Below the pieces are notes generated by a model that saw only the letters and a list, made by a program, of their open reading frames with translations, did no database searches and was not told the origin of the DNA. A stretch of 64,000 nucleotides of DNA from JAVBLQ01 sp031553435 (lineage in GTDB: Bacteria; Bacteroidota; Bacteroidia; Bacteroidales; Azobacteroidaceae), in assembly GCA_031553435.1 (NCBI GenBank), contig JAVBLQ010000030.1:1-64000 (forward strand), in the 5' to 3' direction. The translations under genes and the position numbers were made by a program. The stretch's first letter is position 1. Every line of letters begins with the position of its first letter. Below, piece after piece: positions 34,658-44,463 of the stretch.

Positions 34658-36497
34658 TGGGCAATAATACTGTATTTTTCATATTTGTTTCCATCCACTT
34701 AATATTTTCAGGGACTGTTCCCTTCAAATATTTTTCTAACATCAGACGTCCGATCGGAACGGCATAAGTGGCTCCGAATCCGGCGTTTTCCACATAGACG
34801 GCAATTGCTACTTTCGGGTTATCTTTCGGTGCAAATCCCATGAATATCGAGTGATCTTTTCCGTGAGGATTCTGAGCCGTTCCTGTTTTTCCACAGACTT
34901 CGAATTCTGGGATATTTGCAGTTTTACAGGTTCCTCCGGTGACGGCGCCCCTCATTCCTTCCACAATAGGATCATAATAGTCCGGATGGATTTGGGTATA
35001 TCTTTTCTTTGTATATAAAGTATCCAGGGAAGTGTCTTCTATTTCTTTTACAACATGGGGAGTATAAAAATATCCTCTGTTGGCAATACCTGCCGCCAGA
35101 TTACAGATTTGCAAGGGAGTTGCTAAAATTTCTCCCTGACCTATGGAAATGGAAATAACAGTAAATGCGTTCCAACGATCTTTGTAAATTTTGTTATAAT
35201 ACTCACTATTAGGAATTAATCCTCTTTTTTCACCAGCCAGATCGACACCTAATTTGTAACCGAAACCCAGGGAAACCATGTGGTCTTTCCATATATCCAA
35301 CGCATTTCCGATGGTTGGATATTTTTTCCTGTTTTCCAACATTCCCTTCATCCCCCAACAAAAATAGGCGTTACAGGATGTTGAAACTGCCGGTATCAAT
35401 GATAAGGGTGAACCATGAGAGTGACAAGCCGGGCGTCCGCCTCCCGGAGGAAATCCGTGTGCACATGAAAAACTGGTGCCTGGAACAATAATTCCTTCTT
35501 CCAGAAAGATTAGTCCTTGTGCTGCTTTAAAAGTTGATCCCGGAGGGTAAAGGGCGTTCAATGCTCTGTTTATCAATGGTTTTTCCGGATTGGTAACTAA
35601 ATCCTGATAGTTACGGCTGAAATTTCTACCGACCAGAATGGAGGGATCGTAATTGGGGCTGGCTACCATGCATAATATTTCACCGGTTGAAGGTTCTATC
35701 ATGATGATGCTTCCCAGTTTATTTTTCATTAATTCTTCTCCGTAGGCTTGAAGCTCAATATCAATGGATAAATTGAGATTTTTCCCTGAAATAGGTGATG
35801 CATCATATATTCCGTCTTCATATTTACCTTTGATCCGGCCGTGTGCATCGCGTAATAAGATTTCTACTCCCTTTTTTCCTCTTAAATAAGTTTCGTATGA
35901 ATCTTCTACTCCGGCTTTCCCAGTATAATCTCCTCTGACATAATAAGGATCTTGTTCCAGTTTTTGTTTGTCGGCCTCGGCAATATACCCTAAAACATGA
36001 GCAGCATTGGGGTAATTATAATCTCTGACTGTTCGGTTCTGGATATAAAAACCGGGGAACTTATATAATTTTTCTTGTAAAAATCCATATTCTTTATTTC
36101 CCAATTGGGTCATAAAAACTTGCGGAGTATAGGAAGAATAGCCTGGGTTCAGTCGTTTATTTTTAATATCAAGCATTCGTTTTTTGAATTGTTCGGGGGT
36201 GATGCTCAAAATATTACAAAAATCGAGTGTGTCAAAAGGCTGTATTTCCTTCATAACAAACATGACATCATAGGCTGGTTGGTTATAAACCAATAAATTT
36301 CCGTTTCGGTCATAAATAAGTCCGCGCGAAGGATATAGTGTTTTTTTTAGAAAGGCATTACTGTCGGCATATATTTTATAATCACTGTTGACAACTTGTA
36401 AAAAAAACAGTTGCAACAGATAAATAATTACGATTGTACAAATGAATGCAATTATTTTACGTTTTCTTTCTTCAAAATTGAATGTAGTTTGCTTCAC
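34644..36497 (-). CDS. mrdA: Penicillin-binding protein 2 (elongation transpeptidase)
   Basis: This class B PBP cross-links peptidoglycan together with RodA. The 617-residue product has one amino-terminal membrane span (KIIAFICTIVIIYLLQLFFL), a PBP dimerisation domain (about 50-230) and a transpeptidase domain. The active serine is in YPPGSTFKAA near 321. SCNAYF and KTGTAQ give the second and third motifs. It overlaps mreD by 4 bases and rodA by 14. Confidence 0.95.
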   Translation of the reverse strand: MKQTTFNFEERKRKIIAFICTIVIIYLLQLFFLQVVNSDYKIYADSNAFLKKTLYPSRGLIYDRNGNLLVYNQPAYDVMFVMKEIQPFDTLDFCNILSITPEQFKKRMLDIKNKRLNPGYSSYTPQVFMTQLGNKEYGFLQEKLYKFPGFYIQNRTVRDYNYPNAAHVLGYIAEADKQKLEQDPYYVRGDYTGKAGVEDSYETYLRGKKGVEILLRDAHGRIKGKYEDGIYDASPISGKNLNLSIDIELQAYGEELMKNKLGSIIMIEPSTGEILCMVASPNYDPSILVGRNFSRNYQDLVTNPEKPLINRALNALYPPGSTFKAAQGLIFLEEGIIVPGTSFSCAHGFPPGGGRPACHSHGSPLSLIPAVSTSCNAYFCWGMKGMLENRKKYPTIGNALDIWKDHMVSLGFGYKLGVDLAGEKRGLIPNSEYYNKIYKDRWNAFTVISISIGQGEILATPLQICNLAAGIANRGYFYTPHVVKEIEDTSLDTLYTKKRYTQIHPDYYDPIVEGMRGAVTGGTCKTANIPEFEVCGKTGTAQNPHGKDHSIFMGFAPKDNPKVAIAVYVENAGFGATYAVPIGRLMLEKYLKGTVPENIKWMETNMKNTVLLPNVLP

Positions 36498-37006
36498 TTG
36501 TTCAGGGGTTTTATATTAAAGCATTCAATAGCAAAAATCAAAATCATTGTTAATATTGTACTTCCGATAATTTTTAAAAATATGATATACCATGAAAAAA
36601 TAGAGAAGGACTCAAGCATAAATAAAATAATGTGGTGAAGTATTACAATGAAGAAGGAATAACGCATGAAAGGGCCTCCTCCAAAGCTATTCATAGAAGG
36701 AACATAGGTTTCAATCACATCTCTCGGAGAGAAAATAGAAATAATGTAATACCTGCAAAAACCTATAATAACTGTAGTTAATGCATTGAATCCAGGCGTA
36801 TTATTGAAAATGTCAATTGTCAAACCCATGAGAAAGGCCAGAAAGGTAACCCAATTCCGGTTCATTCCTGTCGGTAGCTTGATGACAAAATAAATATATA
36901 ATAAAGGAGTTGCTATTCCTAAGAAGTGGACTTTGTTAAAAACCCAAATTTGCAATAATAACAATAATATGAAAAAAACAATGCCTTTTACCCAATCATT
37001 GAACAT
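36494..37006 (-). CDS. mreD: Rod shape-determining protein MreD
   Basis: The 170-residue product has about five membrane segments (for example IVFFILLLLLQIWVF, FLAFLMGLTIDIF, SFFIVILHHIILFML). The usual MreD pattern around GLTIDIFNNTPGFNAL is present. It joins MreC to the rest of the elongasome in the inner membrane. It overlaps mreC by 11 bases and PBP2 by 4, fixing it in the cluster. Confidence 0.88.
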   Translation of the reverse strand: MFNDWVKGIVFFILLLLLQIWVFNKVHFLGIATPLLYIYFVIKLPTGMNRNWVTFLAFLMGLTIDIFNNTPGFNALTTVIIGFCRYYIISIFSPRDVIETYVPSMNSFGGGPFMRYSFFIVILHHIILFMLESFSIFSWYIIFLKIIGSTILTMILIFAIECFNIKPLNK

Positions 37007-37850
37007 GCTTCATTGCCTCCCTTTCTATAAGTTTTTGCTCTGCCTGGTTTTTATTTTTGATGACTAACACTTCATTTAATGAACTGAAATCTGTCGACAA
37101 TTCAACTTGCAAGGAATTAAAATTATCGTCTTTTTGTTTTTTGGAATCAGAAACGATACCGACCATGATACCTTCCGGGAATATCAATGAGTAACCACTG
37201 GTTACAATCGTATCTCCGATATTGAATGTGACGTGTCTGGGAAGTTCTTCCAGATATGCATATCTTGGACTATCTCCGTCCCAGGTTAAAGGTCCGAAAT
37301 GGTTGCTTGATTTTACTCTACAATTGATTTTGAATTTGGGATTTAATACCGGAATGACTACGGAAAAATTATCGGAAACAACACTGACAACTCCTACGAT
37401 TCCGGTAGCTGATATGACACCCATATCCGGAGCGATACCTTCTTTTTTTCCTTTATTCAATGTGATATAATTACCCATTCCTGAAACACTATTGTTTACC
37501 ACCTTGGCTTTTAAGTAGATATATGCAGCCTGGTTGCCTGATTCGGAGTGAATGGGAGCGGGGTGAATAGAATCTCTGTGTTCCCAAATATAATCTTCCA
37601 GATAACGGATTTTGGTTTCCAACTCTGCTATTCTTTCGGTCAGATCTTCGTTGGCCGTTTTCAAACCGATATAAGAAGTGATTGTATTGGAGAGAGAATA
37701 GATTTTTCCTGTTACTTCATTGGCTGATGACAAATATATGCTACGCTGATAACCATTCTCCCGAACAATTAAAAAGCACGAAATAACCACCAGAAATACA
37801 AAGAGAAACCAATGGGTATTCTTAATGATAAAGTTAATGAGGTTACGCAT
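36996..37850 (-). CDS. mreC: Rod shape-determining protein MreC
   Basis: The 284-residue product has one amino-terminal span (WFLFVFLVVISCFLIV), a short coiled coil (about 62-90, ANEDLTERIAELETKI) and the MreC beta domains with NYITLNKGKKEGIAPDMGVI and DTIVTSGYSLIFPEGIMVG. MreC scaffolds the elongasome in the periplasm. It is separated from mreB by an 80-base repeat-filled gap. Confidence 0.93.
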   Translation of the reverse strand: MRNLINFIIKNTHWFLFVFLVVISCFLIVRENGYQRSIYLSSANEVTGKIYSLSNTITSYIGLKTANEDLTERIAELETKIRYLEDYIWEHRDSIHPAPIHSESGNQAAYIYLKAKVVNNSVSGMGNYITLNKGKKEGIAPDMGVISATGIVGVVSVVSDNFSVVIPVLNPKFKINCRVKSSNHFGPLTWDGDSPRYAYLEELPRHVTFNIGDTIVTSGYSLIFPEGIMVGIVSDSKKQKDDNFNSLQVELSTDFSSLNEVLVIKNKNQAEQKLIEREAMKHVQ

Positions 37851-37855
37851 AACAA

Positions 37856-37932
37856 ATGGTGAATGGTGAAGAGTGAATGGTGAAGAGCGATATTCTCATT
37901 CACTATTCACTATTTCACCATTCACTATTTAA
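37856..37932. repeat. Inverted repeat between mreB and mreC
   Basis: Tandem GGTGAATGGTGAAGAGTGAA words face TTCACTATTCACTATTTCACC words. The repeat fills the mreB-mreC gap almost completely but does not interrupt the conserved gene order. Confidence 0.75.
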
Positions 37933-37937
37933 CTTTT

Positions 37938-38957
37938 TTATCTGATGAGGAAATTAAACTTATCTATATTTTTCAAAGCAATTCCGGTTCCTTTAGCTAC
38001 GGCATGCAGAGGATCTTCCGCAATATGGAATGGAATGTTGATTTTGTCGGTAAGCCTTTTATCCAAACCTCTCAATAGTGCACCACCTCCTGCGAGATAG
38101 ATCCCATTGCGAACTATATCTGCATATAATTCGGGAGGAGTTTGTTCCAAAGCACTTAATACTGCAGCTTCTACCTTGGAAATTGATTTTTCAAGACAGT
38201 GTGCAATTTCCTGATAAGAAACAGGAACTTCCATTGGCAGAGCAGTCATACGGTTAGGGCCATAAACCAAATAATCTTCCGGTGGATCAGGAAGAGTGGT
38301 TAAGGCTGCTCCTACATTGATTTTAATTAATTCGGCAGTGCGCTCACCGACTTTCATATTATGTTGACGACCCATGTAATCCATGATGTCGGCTGTCAGG
38401 TCATCTCCTGCAATACGGATAGATTTATTAGATACGATACCACCTAATGAGATGATGGCGATTTCAGTTGTTCCTCCACCTATATCGACAATCATGTTTC
38501 CTTCCGGAGCTTCGACGTCGATGCCGATACCGATAGCAGCGGCCATAGGTTCGTAAATCATATAAACATCACGTCCTCCGGCATGTTCGGCAGAGTCGCG
38601 AACGGCACGTATTTCCACTTCGGTACTTCCTGATGGGATACATACTACTATTCTTAATGAAGGCGAAAATAAACGGGGCTTGGAATTAATCATTTTGATC
38701 ATTCCCCTGATCATTTGTTCTGCGGCATAGAAATCGGCAATCACACCGTCTCGCAACGGACGGATTGTCTTTATATTTTCATGTGTTTTACCATGCATTT
38801 GCCGCGCTTTTTCTCCGATAGCCAATAATTTGTCTGTCCTTCTATCCAATGCAACTACAGATGGTTCATCGACCACAATCTTACCATTAGAAATAATAAT
38901 GGTATTGGCGGTTCCGAGGTCCATCGCTATTTCTTGAGTGAAAGAAAATAATCCCAT
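37938..38957 (-). CDS. mreB: Rod shape-determining protein MreB
   Basis: MreB is the bacterial actin that guides cell-wall elongation. The 339-residue product begins MGLFSFTQEIAMDLGTANT, with phosphate-1 loop DLGTANTII, phosphate-2 block IVDIGGGTTEIAIISLGGIV near 165-185, and adenosine block YLAGGGALLRGLDKRL near 295. The presence of the full mreBCD-PBP2-RodA set indicates a rod-shaped or elongating cell. Confidence 0.97.
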   Translation of the reverse strand: MGLFSFTQEIAMDLGTANTIIISNGKIVVDEPSVVALDRRTDKLLAIGEKARQMHGKTHENIKTIRPLRDGVIADFYAAEQMIRGMIKMINSKPRLFSPSLRIVVCIPSGSTEVEIRAVRDSAEHAGGRDVYMIYEPMAAAIGIGIDVEAPEGNMIVDIGGGTTEIAIISLGGIVSNKSIRIAGDDLTADIMDYMGRQHNMKVGERTAELIKINVGAALTTLPDPPEDYLVYGPNRMTALPMEVPVSYQEIAHCLEKSISKVEAAVLSALEQTPPELYADIVRNGIYLAGGGALLRGLDKRLTDKINIPFHIAEDPLHAVAKGTGIALKNIDKFNFLIR

Positions 38958-39003
38958 TTTTTATATTAAGTTATATGTTTTACGTATTACGTTTATACGT
39001 TGT

Positions 39004-40527
39004 TTAGTGTTTGAAATGTCTGACTCCGGTTGTTACCATCGAAAGACTGTTATTGTCACAATATTCAATTGAAAGTTTATCATTGATTGAACCTCCAGGT
39101 TGAATTACTGCTGTAATCCCTGAATTCTGTGCAATTTCCACACAATCGGGGAAAGGGAAGAAGGCATCTGAAGCCATTACCGCTCCATTCAAGTCGAAAT
39201 TGAATGATTTTGCTTTTTCTATGGCTTGTTTTAATGCATCTACTCTGGATGTTTGTCCCACACCGGAAGCGCACAGTTGTTTGTTTTTGACGAGTACAAT
39301 TGCATTCGATTTTGTGTGCTTAACCAGCTTATTGGCAAATAATAAGTCTTGTATTTCTTTTTCCGAAGGAGATTTTTGTGTCACCACTTTTAGATCGTCC
39401 TTTGTTTGAATGCTCAGATCTTTATCTTGTACCAAAATACCATTCAAAATGGAACGGAATTGTTGTTCGTTTTTGGCCGGGGATTTTTGTATCAGAATGA
39501 TTCTGTTTTTTTTCTGCATCAGGATTTCCAACGCATCGGTATTGTAATCGGGAGCAATGATTACTTCGAAAAATATTTTATTGATTTCTTCGGCAACAGC
39601 TTTGTCTATAATGGCATTGGTGATCAGGATTCCTCCGAATGCAGATATGGGATCGCCGGCCAGTGCATCTGTCCATGATTCCAGTACTGTGGGACGTGAT
39701 GCTATTCCGCAAGCATTGTTGTGTTTCAGGATAGCAAACGTAATATCGTCGAATTCGCTGATCAATGCAACTGCTGCATCGATATCTAATAAATTATTGT
39801 AAGAGATTTCTTTACCTTGAAGTTGTTCGAATATATCTTCGAAATTACCGTAGAATGTTCCTTTTTGATGAGGATTTTCACCGTAACGAAGTACTTTTGC
39901 ATTATCTGATGCACAACGGAAATAGGAACCGTGACCTTCATCGAAATAATTAAAAATAGCGGAATCATAACCGGATGAAACGGCAAATGCTTCTTTGGCA
40001 AACCATTTGCGGTCTTCTATCGAACTTTCACCATTTTTCTCCATCAATAAATCCATCAAAGGAGGATATTGTGTCTGGGATGCAACAATGATTACATCTT
40101 TGAAATTTTTTGCGGCGGCGCGTATAAGGGAAATTCCGCCTATGTCTATTTTTTCAATGATAGATTGTTCGTCAGCTCCGGAAGCCAGTGTTTCCTGGAA
40201 CGGATATAAATCGACAATCACCAGATCAATTTCGGGAATTTCGTATTGGCTCAATTGTTGCAAATCCGTATCGTTGTCTCTACGGGATAAAATACCTCCG
40301 AATACTTTCGGATGTAATGTTTTTACTCTTCCTCCCAAAATGGAAGGATATCCTGTTAGATTTTCCACAGACCGGCATGGAAGGCCTAAAGATTCAATAA
40401 AAGTTTGAGTTCCTCCCGTGGAAAGGAACTCAACTCCTAATGTATGTAACTTCTTCAGAATTTCGTCTAACCCGTTTTTGTGATATACTGAAACAAGGGC
40501 AGTTTTAATCTTTTTTGCACCTGACAT
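39004..40527 (-). CDS. purH: Bifunctional AICAR transformylase / IMP cyclohydrolase
   Basis: PurH carries out the last two steps of IMP synthesis. The 507-residue product has an amino-terminal cyclohydrolase (MGS-like) domain (LSTGGTQTFIESLG, GGRVKTLHPKVFGGIL) and a transformylase domain with YGENPHQKGTFYG and KHNNACGIA, ending in GVRHFKH. It stands upstream of mreB on the same strand, a typical Bacteroidales arrangement, and has its own promoter. Confidence 0.97.
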   Translation of the reverse strand: MSGAKKIKTALVSVYHKNGLDEILKKLHTLGVEFLSTGGTQTFIESLGLPCRSVENLTGYPSILGGRVKTLHPKVFGGILSRRDNDTDLQQLSQYEIPEIDLVIVDLYPFQETLASGADEQSIIEKIDIGGISLIRAAAKNFKDVIIVASQTQYPPLMDLLMEKNGESSIEDRKWFAKEAFAVSSGYDSAIFNYFDEGHGSYFRCASDNAKVLRYGENPHQKGTFYGNFEDIFEQLQGKEISYNNLLDIDAAVALISEFDDITFAILKHNNACGIASRPTVLESWTDALAGDPISAFGGILITNAIIDKAVAEEINKIFFEVIIAPDYNTDALEILMQKKNRIILIQKSPAKNEQQFRSILNGILVQDKDLSIQTKDDLKVVTQKSPSEKEIQDLLFANKLVKHTKSNAIVLVKNKQLCASGVGQTSRVDALKQAIEKAKSFNFDLNGAVMASDAFFPFPDCVEIAQNSGITAVIQPGGSINDKLSIEYCDNNSLSMVTTGVRHFKH

Positions 40528-40561
40528 ATATAAATTCCTTATCCTTTTTTATTTTGGATGA

Positions 40562-40569
40562 CAAAGTTA
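40562..40569 (-). promoter_or_regulatory. -7 element of purH
   Basis: TAACTTTG followed by TC on the minus strand, 35 bases before the purH start. Confidence 0.6.
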
Positions 40570-40606
40570 AACAATTAGTTTGGAAATTTGAAGAAATTTT
40601 TATTGT

Positions 40607-41725
40607 TTATTTTTTAATTTCCCAAGCTAAAGCGCTAGCGCCAAGTATTGCGGCGTCAGCGTCCGGTAATTTGGAAAAAAGTATTTTTGTTTTGCATGTA
40701 GTTCCTTCCTCCGGATCATATATTTTGTATTTATCTTTTTTCTTATCTTCTTCTGTGAGTTTGTAAACTGTCAGCATGTTAGCATTCATAGAATCTACGA
40801 TGGGTTTTCTGATGAATTCACCTGCTTTGGCCGGACCGCCAAACAATATAATAGCTTCAGGACTTGAGAAAGCAACAAAATTAGTAAATGCTTCACCTAA
40901 AATTCTTCCGGTGATGTTGAAGACTTCGATGGCTAGTTTATCTCCTTTTTCTGCTGCATCGAAGACGTCTTTGGCTGTAATTTCCTGATCGGATATATTT
41001 CTTAAGATACTGTCTTTTTGAATTTCATCATCCTCTTTTTTCTTGCGATCCCATTCTGATTCCAACATTTCTCTGGCAGTACGGGCAATGCCGGGAGCCG
41101 AGGCATAAGTTTCTAGGCAACCGCAACGTCCGCAACCACACAAACGACCGTTATAAGGACGAACAGTAACATGGCCTAATTCGCCTGCTGCAGCATCGTG
41201 TCCGTAGACCATATAACCATTTACAATGATACCGCTTCCTACACCGGTACCCAATGTGATCATGATGTAATGTTTTAAACTCCTTTCTTTTGCAATTCCA
41301 TAGTGTAATTCGCCGATAGCAGCGGCATTGGCATCATTGGTGAGGATGGAATTCAAACCGAGTCTTTGGCTGATCAATCCGATATTGGTATTGTTAGTTT
41401 CGGTAGGGTCGGCAAATTGAACTTCTTTTCCTTTTGCCCATTTGATGTTGGCCGCGAATTCTATTTTACCGGTATGATAATTCCCATTGGGAGCTCCGAT
41501 TCCTACTCCTTTGAATAAATCTTTTCCTCCTACTTTTTCAATTAATTTTTCTAATTCGGGAATCAATACATCCAAATATTCATTTACATTATCATGATGT
41601 TCGCCTGTCTGAGGATCTTTTGTGTGGATTGAACCTCTGAGAATAATTTCTCCTCTTGCATTTACGATTCCGTACACAGTATTGGTTCCGCCAATATCGA
41701 TACCTAATACATAGGGTTTTTCCAT
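40607..41725 (-). CDS. ROK family glucokinase
   Basis: The enzyme probably phosphorylates glucose with ATP. From the chosen start (MEKPYVLGIDIGGTNTVYG) the protein has 372 residues. It carries the ROK phosphate loop DIGGTNT, the catalytic region TNDANAAAIGE, GTGVGSGIIVNG, and the zinc-binding ROK signature GRLCGCGRCGCLETYAS. A frame open to 41788 is rejected because it crosses the -7 element at 41778-41785. The neighbours pgi, GH97 and glgB in the window give it a context of glucan and glucose use. Confidence 0.92.
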   Translation of the reverse strand: MEKPYVLGIDIGGTNTVYGIVNARGEIILRGSIHTKDPQTGEHHDNVNEYLDVLIPELEKLIEKVGGKDLFKGVGIGAPNGNYHTGKIEFAANIKWAKGKEVQFADPTETNNTNIGLISQRLGLNSILTNDANAAAIGELHYGIAKERSLKHYIMITLGTGVGSGIIVNGYMVYGHDAAAGELGHVTVRPYNGRLCGCGRCGCLETYASAPGIARTAREMLESEWDRKKKEDDEIQKDSILRNISDQEITAKDVFDAAEKGDKLAIEVFNITGRILGEAFTNFVAFSSPEAIILFGGPAKAGEFIRKPIVDSMNANMLTVYKLTEEDKKKDKYKIYDPEEGTTCKTKILFSKLPDADAAILGASALAWEIKK

Positions 41726-41777
41726 GGAAATTTGCGTTTTAATGTTTATAATGTGTATGATTGCTTTATTGTTCTTG

Positions 41778-41785
41778 CAAATATA
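41778..41785 (-). promoter_or_regulatory. -7 element of the glucokinase gene
   Basis: TATATTTG followed by CA on the minus strand, 53 bases before the ATG at 41725. Confidence 0.65.
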
Positions 41786-41814
41786 CACGATTTTTTTACA
41801 TCATTATAAATATG

Positions 41815-41822
41815 TAATTTTG
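41815..41822 (+). promoter_or_regulatory. -7 element of the second M3 peptidase gene
   Basis: TAATTTTG followed by TTTC on the plus strand, 34 bases before the ATG at 41856. It is back to back with the glucokinase promoter. Confidence 0.6.
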
Positions 41823-41855
41823 TTTCTCATTTATTAAAAATAATAAGGATAAAGC

Positions 41856-43967
41856 ATGAAAAACTTAATTATTATGGCAGGTTTATCTGTTGTAACGGCA
41901 TTTCCAACATTTGCACAACAATCGTTTCCGAATCGAAATACAGAGAATCCGCTTTTGAAGGAATGGAAATCTTCTTATAGACTTCCTCCTTTTGAACAGA
42001 TCAAACCGGAACATTATAAAGAAGCTTTTTTGATAGGGATCAAAGAGGAAGAAAATGATATCAATGTTATTATTAATCAAACGGCTGTACCTACATTTGA
42101 TAATACAATCGAAAAACTTGATCGTTCGGGGAAAACTCTTCGTAAAATCAGTGCAGTATTTTATGGATTGGCTTCTGCTCAAAGTAGTCCTGAAATTCTT
42201 GCATTACAGGCAGAAATGTCTCCGGTTCTGTCTAAACATGGAGATAATATACAAATGAATGAGGAGTTATTCAAACGTGTAAAAAAAATTTATGATTCAC
42301 AAGATAAACTTTCGTTAAATAAAGAACAAAGACGTCTGCTGACAGATACATACAAAAATTTTGTGAGGAATGGAGCTCTTTTATCGGAAGAATCCAAAGA
42401 CCGTTTGAAACAGATCAATGAACAAATATCTTCATTGCAAACCAAATTCGGTCAGAATTTATTGGCAGAAACAGCTTCTTATAAGTTAATTATAGATAAT
42501 GAAAAAGATTTATCAGGATTGCCTTCTAATTTTGTTCAGGCCGCAGCTAACAGAGCTAAGTCCAATGGAATGGAAGGGAAATGGATGTTTGGATTAGATA
42601 ACCCAAGCATTATGCCTTTTTTGCAATTTGCTGATAACAGGGATTTAAGAAAACAAATATTAACCGCTTACCAGAATCGTTGTAACAATAATAATGATAA
42701 AGATAATAAAGAGATTATCAAACAATTGCTAAGTTTGCGTAGTGAAAAAGCAAAGTTGTTAGGATTTCCGACCTATGCTGATTATGCTTTGGACGACAGG
42801 ATGGCTAAAAAGCCCCAGGCAGTTTACGGTTTGTTGGATCAAATCTGGATTCCCGCATTGTACATGGCCAAACAGGAAGCTGCAGCTATGCAGAAAATGA
42901 TGGGAATTGTTCCGCTCGAAGCTTGGGATTGGAGGTATTACAATGAAAAATTGCTGGCACAGAATTTTGATATTTCAGAAGAAAAGCTTCGTCCCTATTT
43001 TCAATCGGATCATGTAAGAGAAGGTATTTTCTGGGTTGCCAATCAATTGTATGGAATAAGTTTCACAGAATTAAAAGATGTTTCCAAACCTCATCCGGAT
43101 GCCAAAGCTTTTTTATGTAAAGATGCGGATGGAAAAACAACATTAGGTATATTGTACATTGATCTTTTCGCCCGTCCCGGATTCAAAAGGGGAGGAGCAT
43201 GGTGTGGTTCTTATCGTACACAAACTTACGAAGGGAATGTCCGTACTCTTCCCATTACCACGATTGTCTGTAATTTTACTCCTCCGTTAGGAGATAAACC
43301 TGCATTGTTAAGTGCTGATGAAGTAGAAACATTTTTTCATGAGTTCGGACATGCTTTGCATAATCTGTTTAAAGATGTTCATTATTATGGTGTTGCCGGT
43401 GTGGCGCGTGATTTTGTTGAACTTCCTTCACAAATCATGGAACATTGGGCTTTTCAGCCTCAGGTTTTGAAACAATATGCCCGGCATTATCAAACAGGAG
43501 AAATTATTCCGCAGGACTTGGTGGATAAATTAATAAAATCCGGTAAATTCGGACAAGGCTTTGCAACAATTGAATATCTGGCTGCTTCATACCTGGATAT
43601 GGATTATCATGTATCGGACAATCCCGAAATTCCGGATGTGTTGAAATTTGAAACAGAAGTTTTGAATAATAAACGAGGATTGATCAAACAAATACCTCCA
43701 CGTTACCGCAGTACCTATTTTCAACATACAATGACAGGAGGCTATACATCAGGATACTACAGTTATATATGGGCTGAAGTTTTGGATGCTGATGCATTTA
43801 AAGCTTTTGAAGAATCGGGTGATATATTTAATAAGGAGTTGGCGGCTAAATTCCGTCAGTATATTCTGGCTCCCGGCTGTATTGATGAAGAATCAACCAT
43901 GTATAAAAATTTCAGAGGACATGAACCTGGGATTGATGCTTTATTGGAAAACCGGGGTTTGAAATAA
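41856..43967 (+). CDS. M3 family metallopeptidase (Dcp type), secreted
   Basis: The 703-residue product is a paralogue of the enzyme at 14365-16449. It has a signal peptide (MKNLIIMAGLSVVTAFPTFA), the helical amino half with PFEQIKPEHYKEAFLIGI, the zinc motif HEFGH at 495-499 with VARDFVELPSQIMEHW after it, and the terminal MTGGYTSGYYSYIWAEVLD block. The form HYYGVAGVARDF between these motifs resembles peptidyl-dipeptidase Dcp more than the first copy does. The DUF454 gene follows after 5 bases. Confidence 0.92.
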   Translation: MKNLIIMAGLSVVTAFPTFAQQSFPNRNTENPLLKEWKSSYRLPPFEQIKPEHYKEAFLIGIKEEENDINVIINQTAVPTFDNTIEKLDRSGKTLRKISAVFYGLASAQSSPEILALQAEMSPVLSKHGDNIQMNEELFKRVKKIYDSQDKLSLNKEQRRLLTDTYKNFVRNGALLSEESKDRLKQINEQISSLQTKFGQNLLAETASYKLIIDNEKDLSGLPSNFVQAAANRAKSNGMEGKWMFGLDNPSIMPFLQFADNRDLRKQILTAYQNRCNNNNDKDNKEIIKQLLSLRSEKAKLLGFPTYADYALDDRMAKKPQAVYGLLDQIWIPALYMAKQEAAAMQKMMGIVPLEAWDWRYYNEKLLAQNFDISEEKLRPYFQSDHVREGIFWVANQLYGISFTELKDVSKPHPDAKAFLCKDADGKTTLGILYIDLFARPGFKRGGAWCGSYRTQTYEGNVRTLPITTIVCNFTPPLGDKPALLSADEVETFFHEFGHALHNLFKDVHYYGVAGVARDFVELPSQIMEHWAFQPQVLKQYARHYQTGEIIPQDLVDKLIKSGKFGQGFATIEYLAASYLDMDYHVSDNPEIPDVLKFETEVLNNKRGLIKQIPPRYRSTYFQHTMTGGYTSGYYSYIWAEVLDADAFKAFEESGDIFNKELAAKFRQYILAPGCIDEESTMYKNFRGHEPGIDALLENRGLK

Positions 43968-43972
43968 AAAAA

Positions 43973-44338
43973 ATGTTATTTATTCGAGTTCTTTTTATTG
44001 TGATGGGCAGCATCAGTTTGATTTTGGGAATCATCGGTATTTTTGTTCCGATGCTGCCTACCACTCCTTTTTTGCTTCTGACAGCCTATTTATATTATAA
44101 AAGCTCGCCTCGATGTTATGAATGGTTGATGAGGCAACCACATATAGGTAATTATATCCGTAATTTCAAAGAAAAGAAAATAATACCGGTAAGGGCGAAA
44201 ATTATTTCAATTGGATTGATGTGCATAAGCATTACTTATTGTGTGGTGTTTTTAATAAAATTCCTTCCTGCCAAAATATTTTTACTGATGATTATGGTTG
44301 GGGTAACCTGGCATATATTGTCTTTTAGAAGTAAATGA
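43973..44338 (+). CDS. DUF454 (YbaN-like) membrane protein
   Basis: The 121-residue product has the DUF454 pattern: GIIGIFVPMLPTTPFLLLTA, then SSPRCYEWLMRQPHIGNYIRNF, followed by two more membrane segments. About three spans are predicted in the inner membrane. Function is unknown in the family. It follows the M3 peptidase by 5 bases and is probably cotranscribed. Confidence 0.88.
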   Translation: MLFIRVLFIVMGSISLILGIIGIFVPMLPTTPFLLLTAYLYYKSSPRCYEWLMRQPHIGNYIRNFKEKKIIPVRAKIISIGLMCISITYCVVFLIKFLPAKIFLLMIMVGVTWHILSFRSK

Positions 44339-44463
44339 AATCCATATGAATATTTTACGTTTTTTCGATTTTCCACTTTCCATTTTCAATTGTTTATTGT
44401 TAATTCACTAAAAATTTGTAATTTTCAGCCCTAAATATCATGACAAATACAAGAATAGTGTAA

